Notes under the pieces: model-generated | The model's database searches: none | Seen by the model: the letters and a program-made list of their open reading frames with translations, nothing else | Told to the model about the DNA's origin: nothing | Translations under genes and position numbers: made by a program | Shown here: in pieces, positions 34,401 through 41,923 of the stretch | Numbering within the stretch: position 1 is the first letter of the stretch | Layout: every line of letters begins with the position of its first letter | Source of the DNA: Euglena gracilis | Lineage: Eukaryota > Euglenida > Euglenophyceae > Euglenales | DNA length: 64,000 bases | NCBI GenBank assembly: GCA_039621445.1 | Contig: CP154956.1 | Span: forward strand, 81,898,474-81,962,473 | Direction of reading: 5' to 3'

Positions 34401-35174
34401 CTCCAAACAATTTGCCAACATAAAAGGATTGTTTCATTTGCTCCTGCAAAGAGGCCGCAGGCCGACTAAATTCGCACTCGACCAATTGGAGGTTGGGGGG
34501 GTGCGGGGGTCGGAGGTCCCCCTCCCCGCCCCCTCGTTCGAATTGGTCAACGATTGTGTGTGCCGGGGGTTGTGGGTCCGGGGGGGGGGGGCAGTGGCAT
34601 GGCAAGTGGTAAGGGAATTGACGGGGGGGGGGGGGGTCTCCTCCATTCAAGAAATTCTCTCTCTTCCTCTTCAGAACAGACATGTCGTGACATTGCAAAC
34701 CAGCAAGTCTGTGGCACAAAAAAACTGGTCAAAATGGGGACACGGGGGGGACGGGGGGGGGACGCGGGGAGACACCCCCAGAACAAAGGGAGAACAAAGG
34801 GGGTGGCCAGGGACGCGGGGGGGGGGGGGGGGGGGGGGGGGGAACTGTGGCCCAACACCGCCACACATTTTCTTTGGCTTCACCCAAATTTGTATGTAAT
34901 TTTCCTTTGGTCCTCGAAAAAATGTACCCGGCCAAAATCCGGGACGCCGGGGGGACATGGGGGGAACACAAAGACAAAAGCATATTAAATGGCTTTTCTG
35001 TCAAACAAAAAAAAACCTCCAAAAACAGGCTTAACAGGCTTTTGTGTGATTGCATTTCTGGAAGGAAGGGTCAGCCATCATTTGAAAAATGCTTTGTTTG
35101 GAGGGAAAGCGATTGCAAAGCACACCAGAAGAACCACCAGAATCCACACTTGGAGGATTGAAATTGAACGCCAT
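16015..35174 (-). CDS. NUP62: Nucleoporin Nup62/Nsp1 homologue, about 16 exons
   Basis: Nup62 is the FG nucleoporin of the central channel subcomplex (with Nup54 and Nup58) and forms part of the permeability barrier. The start MAFNFNPPSVDSGG at 35174 leads into exons rich in Phe-Gly, Ser, Ala and Pro. The last five exons (19538 to 16015) join in frame to about 190 residues with the landmarks of the NSP1_C coiled-coil domain: ILQHW near its start, GWDDAIVRNGDKI, a heptad-rich QELEGKLESIDQQQ segment, HLNQMHRDIQ, and the terminal IVKILNVH then SLQWIDD. Summed exons give roughly 640 residues, within the family range. The gene spans 19 kb for about 2 kb of coding DNA. Borders of exons 4, 5, 7, 10 and 11 are partly uncertain, and an exon may be missing between 24.1 and 27.3 kb. 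Family assignment is firm from the C-terminal half. Confidence 0.9.
16240..16640. repeat. G/C-run repeats in NUP62 intron 15
   Basis: A C run at 16261-16275, GATCCGG inverted pairs, and a GAAATTTTTTGGGAAATGCC segment bounded by G runs. Versions of the last segment recur near 21040 and 42660 with the order G-run, GCGC hairpin, AAATTTTTNGGAAA. Confidence 0.5.
17256..17376 (-). CDS. NUP62: NUP62 exon 15 (coiled coil)
   Basis: Acceptor GGGTTGCAG, then FDLALHMNQHLNQMH, RDIQRMVEHLNQSFE, ending SVDNP before a GTGTGC donor. It matches the conserved Nup62 segment that precedes the final helix. Confidence 0.92.
17682..17815 (-). CDS. NUP62: NUP62 exon 14 (coiled coil)
   Basis: Acceptor GCCTTGCAG, then ELEGKLESIDQQQREL, KEALTAIETELDKAG, PDIERQN, with donor GTGTGG in phase 2. 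The two trailing bases make Thr with exon 15. Confidence 0.92.
17835..18220. mobile_element. Nested hairpin element in NUP62 intron 13
   Basis: TAGCCAATCGGCTAGAC and CTAGCTAG motifs, complementary C and G runs, a CTCCGGCGC...GCGCCGGAG hairpin and TTTCGGCGCTTCGCGCC sit in concentric order. The right end holds GCAGACCCCCCC against GGGGGGGTCTGC. It looks like one short inverted-repeat element inserted in another. No coding capacity. Confidence 0.55.
18231..18283. repeat. Facing AGAAGCCTGATC / GATCAGGCTTCT tips
   Basis: The tips AGAAGCCTGATCC and GGGATCAGGCTTCT resemble the ends of the hAT-like element at 42533-42813 (CAGGCTTCTTTTTAAG). They may be the outer tips of two neighbouring elements. 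Confidence 0.4.
18904..18951 (-). CDS. NUP62: NUP62 exon 13 (coiled coil)
   Basis: A 48-nt exon between acceptor TGTCTCCCAG and donor GTGCTT. It encodes IVQLHFDVENLEKQAQ, phase 0, continuing the helix. Confidence 0.88.
19413..19538 (-). CDS. NUP62: NUP62 exon 12 (start of NSP1_C coiled coil)
   Basis: Acceptor CTGTCTCCCAG, then EKTTAEILQHWSEGL, VKDVKLFDKLGIQVS, GWDDAIVRNGDK, with donor GTGTGA. It matches the Nup62 signature of a Trp after the first helix, then a WD followed by an NG-K motif. It has 126 nt, phase 0 at both ends. Confidence 0.92.
20098..20213 (-). CDS. NUP62: NUP62 exon 11 (last FG exon), GC-type donor
   Basis: CAPALGFGVSSSAAG, LGFGTSSSAPAIVVPEDP and MFK end at AAG|GCATGT. Beyond it, codons change abruptly to A/T-ending forms, so the GC donor is preferred over an in-frame GGG|GTAAAT further on. 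The segment resembles the end of exon 10 and may be a duplicate of it. The acceptor (GAAGAAG) is weak. Confidence 0.6.
20450..20679 (-). CDS. NUP62: NUP62 exon 10 (Ala-rich, degenerate FG), 3' border uncertain
   Basis: Acceptor CTCCTTTCCCAG opens a very GC-rich segment with AALPTFGGAP, APAFGASSAAAA, ALPTFGASSAAAGLG and PALGLGVSASAQ. The repeats are tandem. The composition shift after CAG suggests the end, but no GT or GC donor is visible there. Confidence 0.65.
21235..21300 (-). CDS. NUP62: NUP62 exon 9 (FG region)
   Basis: Acceptor CTTCCCTGAG, then GLVVAPATASAPATFGFG and three alanines, with donor GTTTGT. Sixty-six nt; the split glycine codon is completed by exon 10. Confidence 0.75.
21930..22265. 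repeat. TTGGCCATTTT minisatellite in NUP62 intron
   Basis: Imperfect head-to-tail copies of GGCCATTTTTGGCCATTTTT, with CACTTTGGCCA variants, over about 330 bp. Long chance frames on both strands arise from it. Confidence 0.85.
22803..22978 (-). CDS. NUP62: NUP62 exon 8 (FG region)
   Basis: Acceptor CTCGCCCCAG, then TTGPTLTASSSAPAS, GPAFTFGTASAAAS, GGGFTFGSASAAANRP. The proposed end is a GC donor, CAG|GCAAGG, which leaves phase 1 as exon 9 needs; GCG|GTGCGG upstream is an alternative. Confidence 0.7.
23362..23515 (-). CDS. NUP62: NUP62 exon 7 (FG region), 3' border uncertain
   Basis: Acceptor GCCCTCTCAG, then SLSQVGLGSSGQVTQLL, SLGLNIPSTGPSSFGFG. The split glycine codon with exon 6 is restored. 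The donor near 23362 is not canonical by eye. Confidence 0.65.
23855..24066 (-). CDS. NUP62: NUP62 exon 6 (FG region)
   Basis: Acceptor CTCATCATCAG, then APSYSTTLSFAADAV, ATATFSFGDNKPA, GGAFSFGINTSGSFNFGG and donor GTGTGT. The 212 nt contain three FSFG/FNFG cores typical of Nsp1/Nup62 repeats. Exit phase 1 matches exon 7 exactly. Confidence 0.8.
24826..25020. repeat. (TG)n and (GTAT)n microsatellites
   Basis: About 37 TG units (24826-24899), then TGCG/TG variants, then GTAT and ATAC tetranucleotides to about 25015. All in the NUP62 intron between exons 5 and 6. Confidence 0.95.
25021..25275. repeat. Long inverted repeat, core arms about 54 bp
   Basis: The centre is AGCGCAACATGGCCATGTTGCGCT near 25156-25179. 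The arms hold CACCTAACCCTACTCC and its complement, and the outer arms hold GGAAGTTATGNCCCCCC and GGGGGGGCATAACTTCC. It separates two microsatellites, which may have grown after insertion. Confidence 0.85.
25276..25440. repeat. (CATA)n microsatellite, about 40 units
   Basis: An uninterrupted CATA/TACA tetranucleotide tract of about 165 bp; reading frames through it are artefacts. Confidence 0.97.
25490..26140. other. GGGGTGTGGGGG/AAAAAA interspersed intron sequence
   Basis: Irregular alternation of purine-rich blocks (GTGTGGGGGTGAAAACAAAAA) over 650 bp. No exon or hairpin was recognised. Confidence 0.5.
27318..27370 (-). CDS. NUP62: NUP62 exon 5 (FG region), 5' border uncertain
   Basis: VASSSSSTAIGFSASGLSF ends in phase 1 at a GTGTGC donor, the donor form seen elsewhere in this gene. 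The acceptor is not clear. The exit phase does not match the best start of exon 6, so one more exon may lie between. Confidence 0.45.
28134..28217 (-). CDS. NUP62: NUP62 exon 4 (FG region), 3' border uncertain
   Basis: Acceptor CGCTTCTCAG, then SFSFTTESSPAPPSSSS, MTFNFLPTSF. The two leading bases complete the codon left by exon 3. No canonical donor is obvious after the FG; the end given is where the resemblance stops. Confidence 0.55.
29066..29123. repeat. (CCATC)n minisatellite
   Basis: About eleven CCATC pentamers in a NUP62 intron. The complementary GATGG pentamers occur nearby at 28896-28915. Confidence 0.95.
29426..29525 (-). CDS. NUP62: NUP62 exon 3 (Ala/Pro/Ser-rich)
   Basis: Acceptor GAACCAG, then PEASALALSSAPVVEAP and SSSATFATA, with donor GTGGGC. 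One hundred nt, phase 0 in and phase 1 out, consistent with both neighbours. Composition fits an FG-domain spacer. Confidence 0.6.
30170..30550. mobile_element. GAGCTATTCCC / G-run inverted-repeat element
   Basis: CCCCCGAGCTATTCCC recurs with its complement GGGAATAGCTCGGGGG on both sides of an AT-rich core (CAAAAAAGTCGCCCAAAATG). Related blocks lie at 31770-32090 and 32300-32370, all in the same NUP62 intron region. Confidence 0.55.
31770..32090. mobile_element. Second GAGCTATTCCC / G-run element
   Basis: The same modules as at 30170-30550: CCCCGAGCTATTCCCGTC, a GGGAACAGT block and a core with TTTTTGGATGTTCGCAAAAA. The two cores are similar over roughly 100 bp in opposite orientation. Confidence 0.55.
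32403..32479 (-). CDS. NUP62: NUP62 exon 2 (FG region)
   Basis: Acceptor TTTCGCAG, then SGSFAFAGPSFSFSTAS, ending GGVFQ before GCATTT. This would be a GC-type donor (CAG|GCATTT). Entry phase matches exon 1, exit phase 0 matches exon 3. Confidence 0.7.
32590..32930. mobile_element. GGTGAAGTTCACCG inverted-repeat element
   Basis: GTGAAGTTCACCGG / CCGGTGAACTTCAC pairs bracket an AT-rich core and C/G runs at 32590-32670 and 32830-32930. This is the same architecture as the GAGCTATTCCC elements with a different terminal word. Confidence 0.6.
33165..33320. mobile_element. TAGTCGGCCGACTA inverted-repeat cluster
   Basis: GTAGTCGGCCGACTAATTGG and complementary variants with G runs on one side. A further GTCGGCGAAGC/TTCGCCGAC pair follows. 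Confidence 0.5.
33600..33830. repeat. Dispersed hairpin repeat, copy 1
   Basis: GGAGCCTGGGGGCGACC, GTGCCTTCGGCGCCGCGG and the inverted pair GTCTTAAATCTTCGCC / GGCGAAGATTTAAGAC. Copy 2 at 44275-44465 holds the same modules in rearranged order. Confidence 0.75.
33890..34190. mobile_element. CCCTAATTGGCTAAT-bounded element
   Basis: CCCCCCCTAATTGGCTAATTG at the left and CCCCCCCCTAATTGGCTAATGG, GGCCATTAG at the right bracket an AT-rich core. Another G/C-run element, in the NUP62 intron between exons 1 and 2. Confidence 0.5.
35126..35174 (-). CDS. NUP62: NUP62 exon 1 (start codon)
   Basis: Forty-nine coding bases, MAFNFNPPSVDSGGSS plus one base, end at a GTGTGC donor in phase 1, matching exon 2. 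The acceptor CTTCTTGCAG lies 7 bases upstream of the ATG, so a 5'UTR intron is likely. Confidence 0.75.
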
Positions 35175-35289
35175 CGTTCCACTGCAAGAAGGCAATAACG
35201 AACAATGAGGTAAAAAAGAAAGAAAACATTTGACTTGATTTTGAAATTGCTTGACCTTGTGGCATTTGTAGGGGACAAACCTTTTCACT

Positions 35290-36860
35290 CTTTGATTTTT
35301 GAGGAATGAGGGAGTGGCAAAATTGGATTCAGGTACAGGTCGAGGTCAAAACCTCAACCTCTATGTGAACCATACAATTGGTTTCGGGCCAAATACAAAG
35401 CCCCCCCCCCCCCCCGTGGAGCCAGACAGTGGTGCCATTCAGGAAAAAGTAGACAAATTTTGGGTGGATACAGCTCCTTTTTATTCAGAAATGCGCCGTT
35501 TTGGATTAGAATTGCATTTTTTTTTGCGAAAAATAGAAGGTACAAAAATTCGGCATTAAACTGGTGCTATAAAATGTTTGATAAATTTCCCTGGTTGATC
35601 CCCCATGTTTGGCCTAAATTTTAAACGGCCACCTGTCTGATACCATGCCCCCTGCCCCCTCCCATATGAGACCCCCCATCGGGAGCCAAAATTCCGCCTC
35701 CCCCCTTGCAAAGTCGAATGGTATAAATGTCGAAAAGTAAATTCCCAACTGGTGAAATCTCGACCGCTGGCGCAGGCCGAACAGACTTTTCTCGACAGAG
35801 GGCCTTTCATGGTTGGCAGCTTGTTTTTTTTTTTGGACGCTGTTTTTTTTTAATTTTAACAATGTTTCTTTTTTGAAAAGAAAAAAAAAACGCCCACAAG
35901 GTTTTGCACGGAAAATTTTTGAATGCATATTTTCTCCACAACAATGAAAGAGTCATAAAATTGCATTTTTGTTTTGCAGTTTTGGATGTTTTGGACCAAT
36001 TTTGGCAGTTTTTGACCTTACCATCACCCCCCCCCCCCCCCCCGTACTATTCCCCCCCCCCCGCACTTTTCCCATCCCGGGTTCAAGAAGAGTACGATGG
36101 TAGCGCACTTTCTCTTTGCCACCGAAGGGTTGACCATGGGTGTTCCTTTAAGGTCCCGTGGGAAGAGTACGGGGGGGGGGGCGCACTACCCCCGTACTCT
36201 TCCTATGGGGCTCGGAGGGGAAGAGTACCGGGGGGGGGGGGGGCATGGTAGTTGGATTTGAAGTGTTGTTTGGGTGTTTCATAACGAGTCTTTTCAATGA
36301 AATTTCCCTTTTGTTTTTTGATGTTCTCTGGGGTCTTACATGTCTTACATGGGGTCTTACATGGGGTCAACTATGGGGTCTTACATGTCTTACATGGGGG
36401 GGGGGGGGCAGTCGAGTCCGGGTGAGTTCGGAGCTCGACAGGGTCCGCGAGACCCCCTGTGTCTGACCAGCCAAGACCCTGGACCCCCCCCTCCGAACTC
36501 GACCGTTCCAGGATTCGGCAATTTCTCCTCCTGGCCAATTTTTTCTTTTCTTTGCGAAAAAATGGGAAAATGGAAAATTGCGAATTAATACTCAACAATC
36601 GCAAACATCACATGCGCGATTGGGATTCTCACTTTTTAATTTTCTCCTCCATTTCTCAAGGTCCACGATGATGTCATAAGCACTGTTGAAAAGTAGATTA
36701 TTGCTTTGGCCAAGGTGTGCATTCTTATTTCAATGCCATGGTCCCAAAACTGGCCATCTGTTTTAAGTCAGCACGTTCAATTGGTATGAAACTTGTTTTT
36801 GTGTCTTGCCTTCTTTTTCTGCTGTTAAACAAATGTCCTTGCCCAAAAAAACCAAAAGCT
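35290..36860. other. Upstream of NUP62: G/C-run repeats, no gene seen
   Basis: It would contain the NUP62 promoter and leader exon. It holds C-run repeats (35398-35415, 36028-36062), a CCGTACTATTCCC / GGGAAGAGTACGG inverted set at 36040-36245, and a GGGTCTTACATG tandem at 36330-36400. No coding exon was supported. Confidence 0.4.
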
Positions 36861-36869
36861 TCGTGCCAC

Positions 36870-37115
36870 AGGTGCTGAACACTTTTGTGCCACAGCCAGT
36901 GGCCAATTTTGGGCCACGGGTGGTGGCCAGTTTTATGGCACAGATGGTGGCTAGTTTTGGACCAGATGTGGTGGCCAGTTTTTGGGCCAGTTTTTGTGCC
37001 ACAGATGGTGGCCAGTTTTGGGCCAGATGTGGTGGCTAGTTTTGGGCCAAAGGCGGTGGCCAGTTTTGGGCCACGGATGTTGGCCAGTTTTGGGCCAGTT
37101 TTGTGCCATAGGTGG
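36870..37115. repeat. GGCCAGTTTTGGGCCA minisatellite, locus 1
   Basis: Roughly ten diverged 24-27-bp units of the form GGTGGCCAGTTTTGGGCCAC. Family members occur at 39830-39970, 48170-48600 and 61075-61240. Confidence 0.85.
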
Positions 37116-37129
37116 TTGCCAAAGTTTAC

Positions 37130-38226
37130 ACCCCGGCGGGGGGCCCACCCGTGGCGATGGGTGGGTGGGTGCCGACCCCCCCCCAGGTGGTTTCAAACCT
37201 GCAACATTCAACTTCTTTACGCAATACGGACTGCTTTTTTGCGAAGATCTTCTGCACACGTCAGTTTTTTTTTCAAGGCGCCGAAACATTTTTCGCTTAT
37301 CCGAAAATGTTGGGCAAATTAGCACAACATACACACAAAAGGAGTTGCACACACAAGGGATTTTGTTATTTTAGGGACATCGAACAGTTGCCTACGGCGC
37401 TACATTGCAACAAAAAAAACTCAGTAGGAAATACGGCGACTGAGGACGACCGAGGCAACCATGGGCCGACCATGGTCGACCCCCACAACTCCCCTCCCCA
37501 GGCCAAATCTAGGAGCCCTGGTCAGGTTCGGGGATTCGCGAGCAACTGGATTTCTAGTTTCCGAATCAGTTCTGTTTGACCCATGACTCCTCGCCACGCC
37601 CAAATTACCCCCCCCATAATTGACTCCCCTCATAATTGAGAAAATGCCCCAGGAAAATTTTGGACCCCCCCATATTTGAGAATGGCTGCCCGGCGAAGTG
37701 GGTTTATGAAGGCACGCACTACGGGCAAGGTTCCCGTTTTTTTTGTTTTAAAACAAAGCAAAAAAAATTCATGAATAAAAAACGGTTTAAAAACGGTTTT
37801 TTTGTTTTTAAAAAAGGGTGTTTTTTTTAAATAAAACACCACAAATAGGGAAAAAACCTGTTTTAAACAACGTGTTTAAAAACAGCCCGGGAACCTTGAC
37901 TACGGGGGGGGGGGGTGCTTATTTTGCAAACCTAGAAGTCCGAACTTTTTTAATCCGCCCGGTTTTTTATTCAGCGATATTCTGCAACTTCGACTTTCAC
38001 ATCGGGTTGCAAGCTTCACCCAGACCGTGCCCCAGGCCCAGAGAAATGTCTCTTTTGGCACTGCCACAAGGAGAACCTCCTCACAGGTCAGCGGTTGCTA
38101 TACTGAGGGGGTATACAAAGAGGTGTTTGGTGTCATGGTTTGAGGTCAGTGGAAAATGAGCGATGCTCATCTTCAATATATAGTGCTTGGGGGGGGGGCG
38201 TGTGTGTCCTCATGTTGCCTTCCTTG

Positions 38227-38269
<43 letters not shown>

Positions 38270-38330
38270 GTGTTTGGGTATGAGGTTGTTGTCATAGTTA
38301 TCTGCTGGTGAGTCCACAGGTATGATGGGG
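37130..38330. other. Repeat-rich spacer with one possible exon
   Basis: It includes a 37315-37435 block shared with 50800-50910 (ACACACAAGGGATTTT), T-rich TTTTTAAAAACGG repeats at 37730-37880 and a (GT)n tract at 38229-38268. A possible plus-strand exon at 37975-38086 has acceptor TTTATTCAG and donor GTCAGC; one frame reads CKLHPDRAPGPEKC then LFWHCHKENLL. This is weak evidence. Confidence 0.3.
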
Positions 38331-38644
38331 TAAAATAAAGGCGTGTTTGTGTTTATCAACCTGCATGCCGGAAAGACACCTATTTTGGGTATATTCTCAG
38401 CCTGGCCTGAGGACCATTGGTAGCAGGAGGACGACGGTGTTTGGTTTAGGCCCGCGGGCCAGTGTTATATGCACATGTCGAAGGTTGGTGGGCGTTGAGC
38501 GGTTAGGGTATCCAAAGGGTATGCATTATTGACATTGAGCAATGGAGATACCGCAAACCAAAAGTTGTTCGGGGCATTGCCCCCATGCCAATTGCCGGAC
38601 CAGGCAGCAAAGAAACCGTCCGGCACAGCCCGAACTGGCCGTCT

Positions 38645-38668
38645 GGGTTAGGGTTAGGGTTAGGGTTC
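38645..38668. repeat. Short TTAGGG-like tract
   Basis: About four GGGTTA units ending GGGTTCGG. Too short to call telomeric; an interstitial telomere-like repeat is possible. Confidence 0.5.
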
Positions 38669-38767
38669 GGTTACCCAAACCCCAACCATCTGGGACACCG
38701 GAGTCTTTAAACAAACCTGGACCCAAAATAAAAGTGCCAAAAAGTGTCCAAAAGGGCATATGGTGGA

Positions 38768-38885
38768 GGCGTGCGGACGGACGGACGGACGGACGGACGG
38801 AAGGACGGACGGCTAGAGAAAATTCCTTTCACCTGGACGGACGGCTGGACAGGGTGCATTTTGGCTGGACGGACGGACGGCTAGG
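38768..38885. repeat. (GGAC)n tandem tract
   Basis: Interrupted CGGACGGACGGACGG arrays. Translation gives false DGRT-type repeats. Confidence 0.9.
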
Positions 38886-39059
38886 TTGGTCTCAAAAATC
38901 GCGAAAGGTCCAGCGCAGGCGACCACGCCTGGTATTTCCTAATTGTATGTCAGAAAAGTGTTTCTCCCTCTTGGAACTCCTTGTTTATCTTTATTCTGAC
39001 TTCAGGTACAAACTATTTGAAGGAAAGGGAATGCAGTCATGCAAGAGTTTTTGAACATT

Positions 39060-39830
39060 GAAGCAGGTACGCCCATCTAAAAGTGTCTTTTAAAGCATGA
39101 TTCTGTTGGTCTTTTCAGTGCATCTGGACCACTTTCAAAAATTTGGCATTTTCTCAAAAATTTGGCATTTTCTCCAAAATTTGGTCCGCTGGGTGACAAC
39201 TTTGAGTCCCACCCTCTTGTGTGGCATGTCTTCCGTTGGGAGTTCTGTTTTTAATATCATTTTCTGAGCGTCCTCGTGGTTTTCTGGTCGTGTTTTACAG
39301 TTTTGGAACTTTTGCTTCCATTTCACAGAGCTCCAGCTGCAGTTCTGTGTCTTGGGCCTGCTGATTTGGGGACATTTTGGCCTTGCATTCTGTGTTTTTT
39401 CGCTTTCCAATTTACTTTCCTTCGCCTTCAAACTGTAAATCTGTAAATTGAACCCCCAAACTGCCATTGCGTCATGTTTTTTTGTACCACATTGCCTGTC
39501 ATCTTTTTTTTGTCTTTCGTCTGTCATCCTTGCCTCACAGGTTGAAGTGTGAAGAAGCAGAAGATGAACCAAGAAGAGACGAAGAGTAATGAAGTGAAGG
39601 ATTTTAAAATGTTTTTTGTCTTTGTCAGGGTCCTTTGGCATTTTACAGAAAAACACAGGACCCTGTTGCTGTAAACTGTGCTCTCTTCTTTGTTGCAATG
39701 TTCACCTTTGCTTTTTGCCTTTGCAGTTCAACAAGGTTGTTTGATTGTCTTTTTGCCCAGAAAAAGGCTTTGTTGTAGCGTTCTTGTTCTGAAAACATTC
39801 CGTTGAGCCCCCCCCCCCAGTTTGGTGCCA
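39060..39830. other. T-rich spacer, no supported gene
   Basis: Pyrimidine-rich on the plus strand, giving a 187-residue Lys/Gln-rich frame on the minus strand with no recognisable domain. I treat that frame as composition-driven. Confidence 0.4.
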
Positions 39831-39970
39831 TCTTGGGCCAGACCGTGGGCCCACGTGTTGGTTTTTGTTCTAAAAGAATTCTTTGAGACTGCCCCAGTTT
39901 GGGAAGCACTTTTTATGCCACAGGTGGGAACCAGTTTTGGTGCCACACGTGGGGACCAGTTTTTTGGGGG
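39830..39970. repeat. GGCCAGTTTTGG minisatellite, locus 2
   Basis: Diverged units such as CCACAGGTGGGAACCAGTTTTGGTGCCACACGTGGGG. Related to 36870-37115. Confidence 0.6.
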
Positions 39971-40499
39971 GGGGGCTCCCTCCGTCAGGTTTCTTTTTTT
40001 GTCCGGAGCACCCGTGGGATAAAGCCAACAGGCGGGCCGCAGTTCGGTCTGAACATTCAGCCCGGTGACCTTGTGCGCGCAAGTTTTGGCACGGGCGAAC
40101 TTAGTCCCGTCCAGAACACACACACTTTTTCCTGCTCCAGCCATGACTGCGTGCGGCGTGCGTATTTTTTGGTCTGGATAGCCGGGCGGATAGCGAAAGT
40201 GGCTTCGATCTGGACGGACAGCTGGGGGCAGGCATGTTGGCTGGCTAGGTTGGTCTGCCATCCGGCTAGGTTGGTTTGGCCAGCCGGCTAAGTTGGTCCG
40301 GCCAAACGCCCCCGGTAATCATTGAGGAGTTGAGGAGTTGTTGGGGGGGGGGGCTTTGGCCAGAAATTGCCCCTTTTTGCGCAATAATTTCTTTTGGGCC
40401 AAAAAAATACAGCTTCGGGCATTTTTTTTCGTTTTTTCCCCCACTTTTTTGACCTATTTGACCCAAAACCCATGGGTTTCTACTACAAAAAAGAGGTGG

Positions 40500-40564
40500 C
40501 GGACGCCGGTTCTGTCCAAAGCCCGGCGTCCGGAACGCCGGGCTTTGGACAGAACCGGCGTCCG
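40500..40564. repeat. Perfect palindrome, 30-bp arms and 5-nt loop
   Basis: Arms 40500-40529 and 40535-40564 (CGGACGCCGGTTCTG... and its complement) match exactly. It directly abuts the left end of the duplicated block at 40565. Confidence 0.9.
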
Positions 40565-41130
40565 CAGCCAAAAATTTCCCAAAAATTCCCCAAAACCCCC
40601 GGTAGGAATAACCAGAGCAGGTCAACCGCCACGCGAGTTGAATTGGAACCCCAGCAAATATCAAGAAGAATTTGAGAATTCGATTTGAGAATCAGAAAAG
40701 AGAAAAGTCAATTGAGAATTGAAGGATCAAACAGGACAATTCCAAAGAAGCCAAGGCATTCATTTCCATATTATTTTTTCCACTCAACTCCTGAACTCAA
40801 AGGTACTCACCTACTCTGAAGCAGGTTTGTTTGTGCTATGTGCTTCCAAGTAGGAGGGTTGGTTTTGTCTTTGCTCACCTTTTGATCCAAATGTTTGAAA
40901 AGGCAAAACAGTGGAGGCTAAAAACGATCCTACGCGGGGAGATAGGGGGACCTGGGTCGGGGGGGCACACCTCACCCCCATTACCGCCTGTGGATTTGTT
41001 TGAAATTGGGGCCCAACTTGCCAAAGGCCCTGGCCTGAGCCCACCAGGGCCAGAAAAAGGAATTTGTGGCCCCGGTGAAAGCAGCTGCCCACCCCCCCGG
41101 GCGGCGAGGGTCCTCCAATCCCCCCAACAT
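40565..41130. repeat. Dispersed duplication, copy 1 (about 570 bp)
   Basis: Nearly identical to 49992-50572, including AACCAGAGCAGGTCAACC, CCAGCAAATATCAAG and CCAAGTAGGAGGGTTGG. Differences are few: single bases and a short GCCAAG-type tandem gain in copy 2. Flanks differ, so this is a mobile or duplicated unit. No clear termini or coding function. Confidence 0.9.
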
Positions 41131-41179
41131 GGTAGCAGAGGTGGCTTCACTGACTCTGTCAGTGAAGAAATTTTTGATT

Positions 41180-41923
41180 CTGTTGATGACAAATCAGAAC
41201 CCCCCCAACATTGTTAGCAGAATCTGTTCCAATCTTGAAGGCGGTTCTTCAACTCTGAATGGCGAAACGGAAACAGATGACCATCCTACTGTTTTTGAGG
41301 ATTCTGACAGTGAAAATTTTGAGGAAGGATTCAACCAGCGTGAGCCCAGTCATCTTGAGGGACTTCCTCTGACTGTTTGGCGTCAGAGGATTGAGTTGCA
41401 CAAATTGACAAAACTGTCCGAGGTTGGTGTTTTGACCTTGACACCCGTTTTGAGAAATATTACGTGTCCCTGCTTGAGAGAGACAAGGCTCTGAAAAAAC
41501 AGCTGGTTGACGTGCAATGTTTATTAAGTGTGGCAAAAGAAGAAATAGGACGATTGGCGGAACAAACAAAAATGTTGGAACTGCAAATCGCTGAAAAGCT
41601 CAGTGAAACAAAGTTGCCAAGTCCAGAAAATTTTGTGTCTGTGAATCTAAATTCTGGACATGTCACGAATTTGCAAACATCATGATTGTCTTCTGAAAAA
41701 TCTTCCTCAGATTTTGCTGCACAGCCAAGAAAATTCAGACAGGCAAAAAATTCTGGAGGCTTGCCAAAAGCAGTTGGAACGACTTTCAGTTTTTAAGACC
41801 AAGGTGGTTTCACGATTGGTGGGGTTGGGACTGGTTTGCAAATCCCTGGAACAGCTGGGGGTGGTTTCAACCGCATCAGTGGTGGTGGTGAGTTTTCTTT
41901 CAGCAGGTCTAACCACTGACTGA
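41180..41923 (+). pseudogene. Decayed coiled-coil / Gly-Phe-rich reading frame
   Basis: A first frame carries an acidic segment (ETETDDHPTVFEDSDSENF) to about 41440. Then the reading frame shifts and continues with RFEKYYVSLLERDKAL, KKQLVDVQCLLSVAKEE, a heptad-rich coiled coil to about 41640. The same frame goes on past TGA (41683) and TAA (near 41796) into GGFTIGGVGTGLQIPG and GGGEFSFSRSNH. Two in-frame stops and a frameshift mark it as decayed. A coiled coil next to Gly/Phe-rich sequence recalls FG nucleoporins, but the order is unusual and no family match is claimed; a retroelement gag-like frame is an alternative. Confidence 0.45.

Noticed and set aside
36763-37039. GPKLATTCGTKL-type repeat protein
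   Set aside because: Translation of the GGCCAGTTTTGGGCCA minisatellite; both strands give similar frames.
38645-38668. Telomere or chromosome end
   Set aside because: Only about four TTAGGG-like units, embedded in unique sequence on both sides.
39135-39698. 187-residue Lys/Gln-rich minus frame
   Set aside because: Explained by pyrimidine-rich composition of the plus strand; no domain, motif or splice context.
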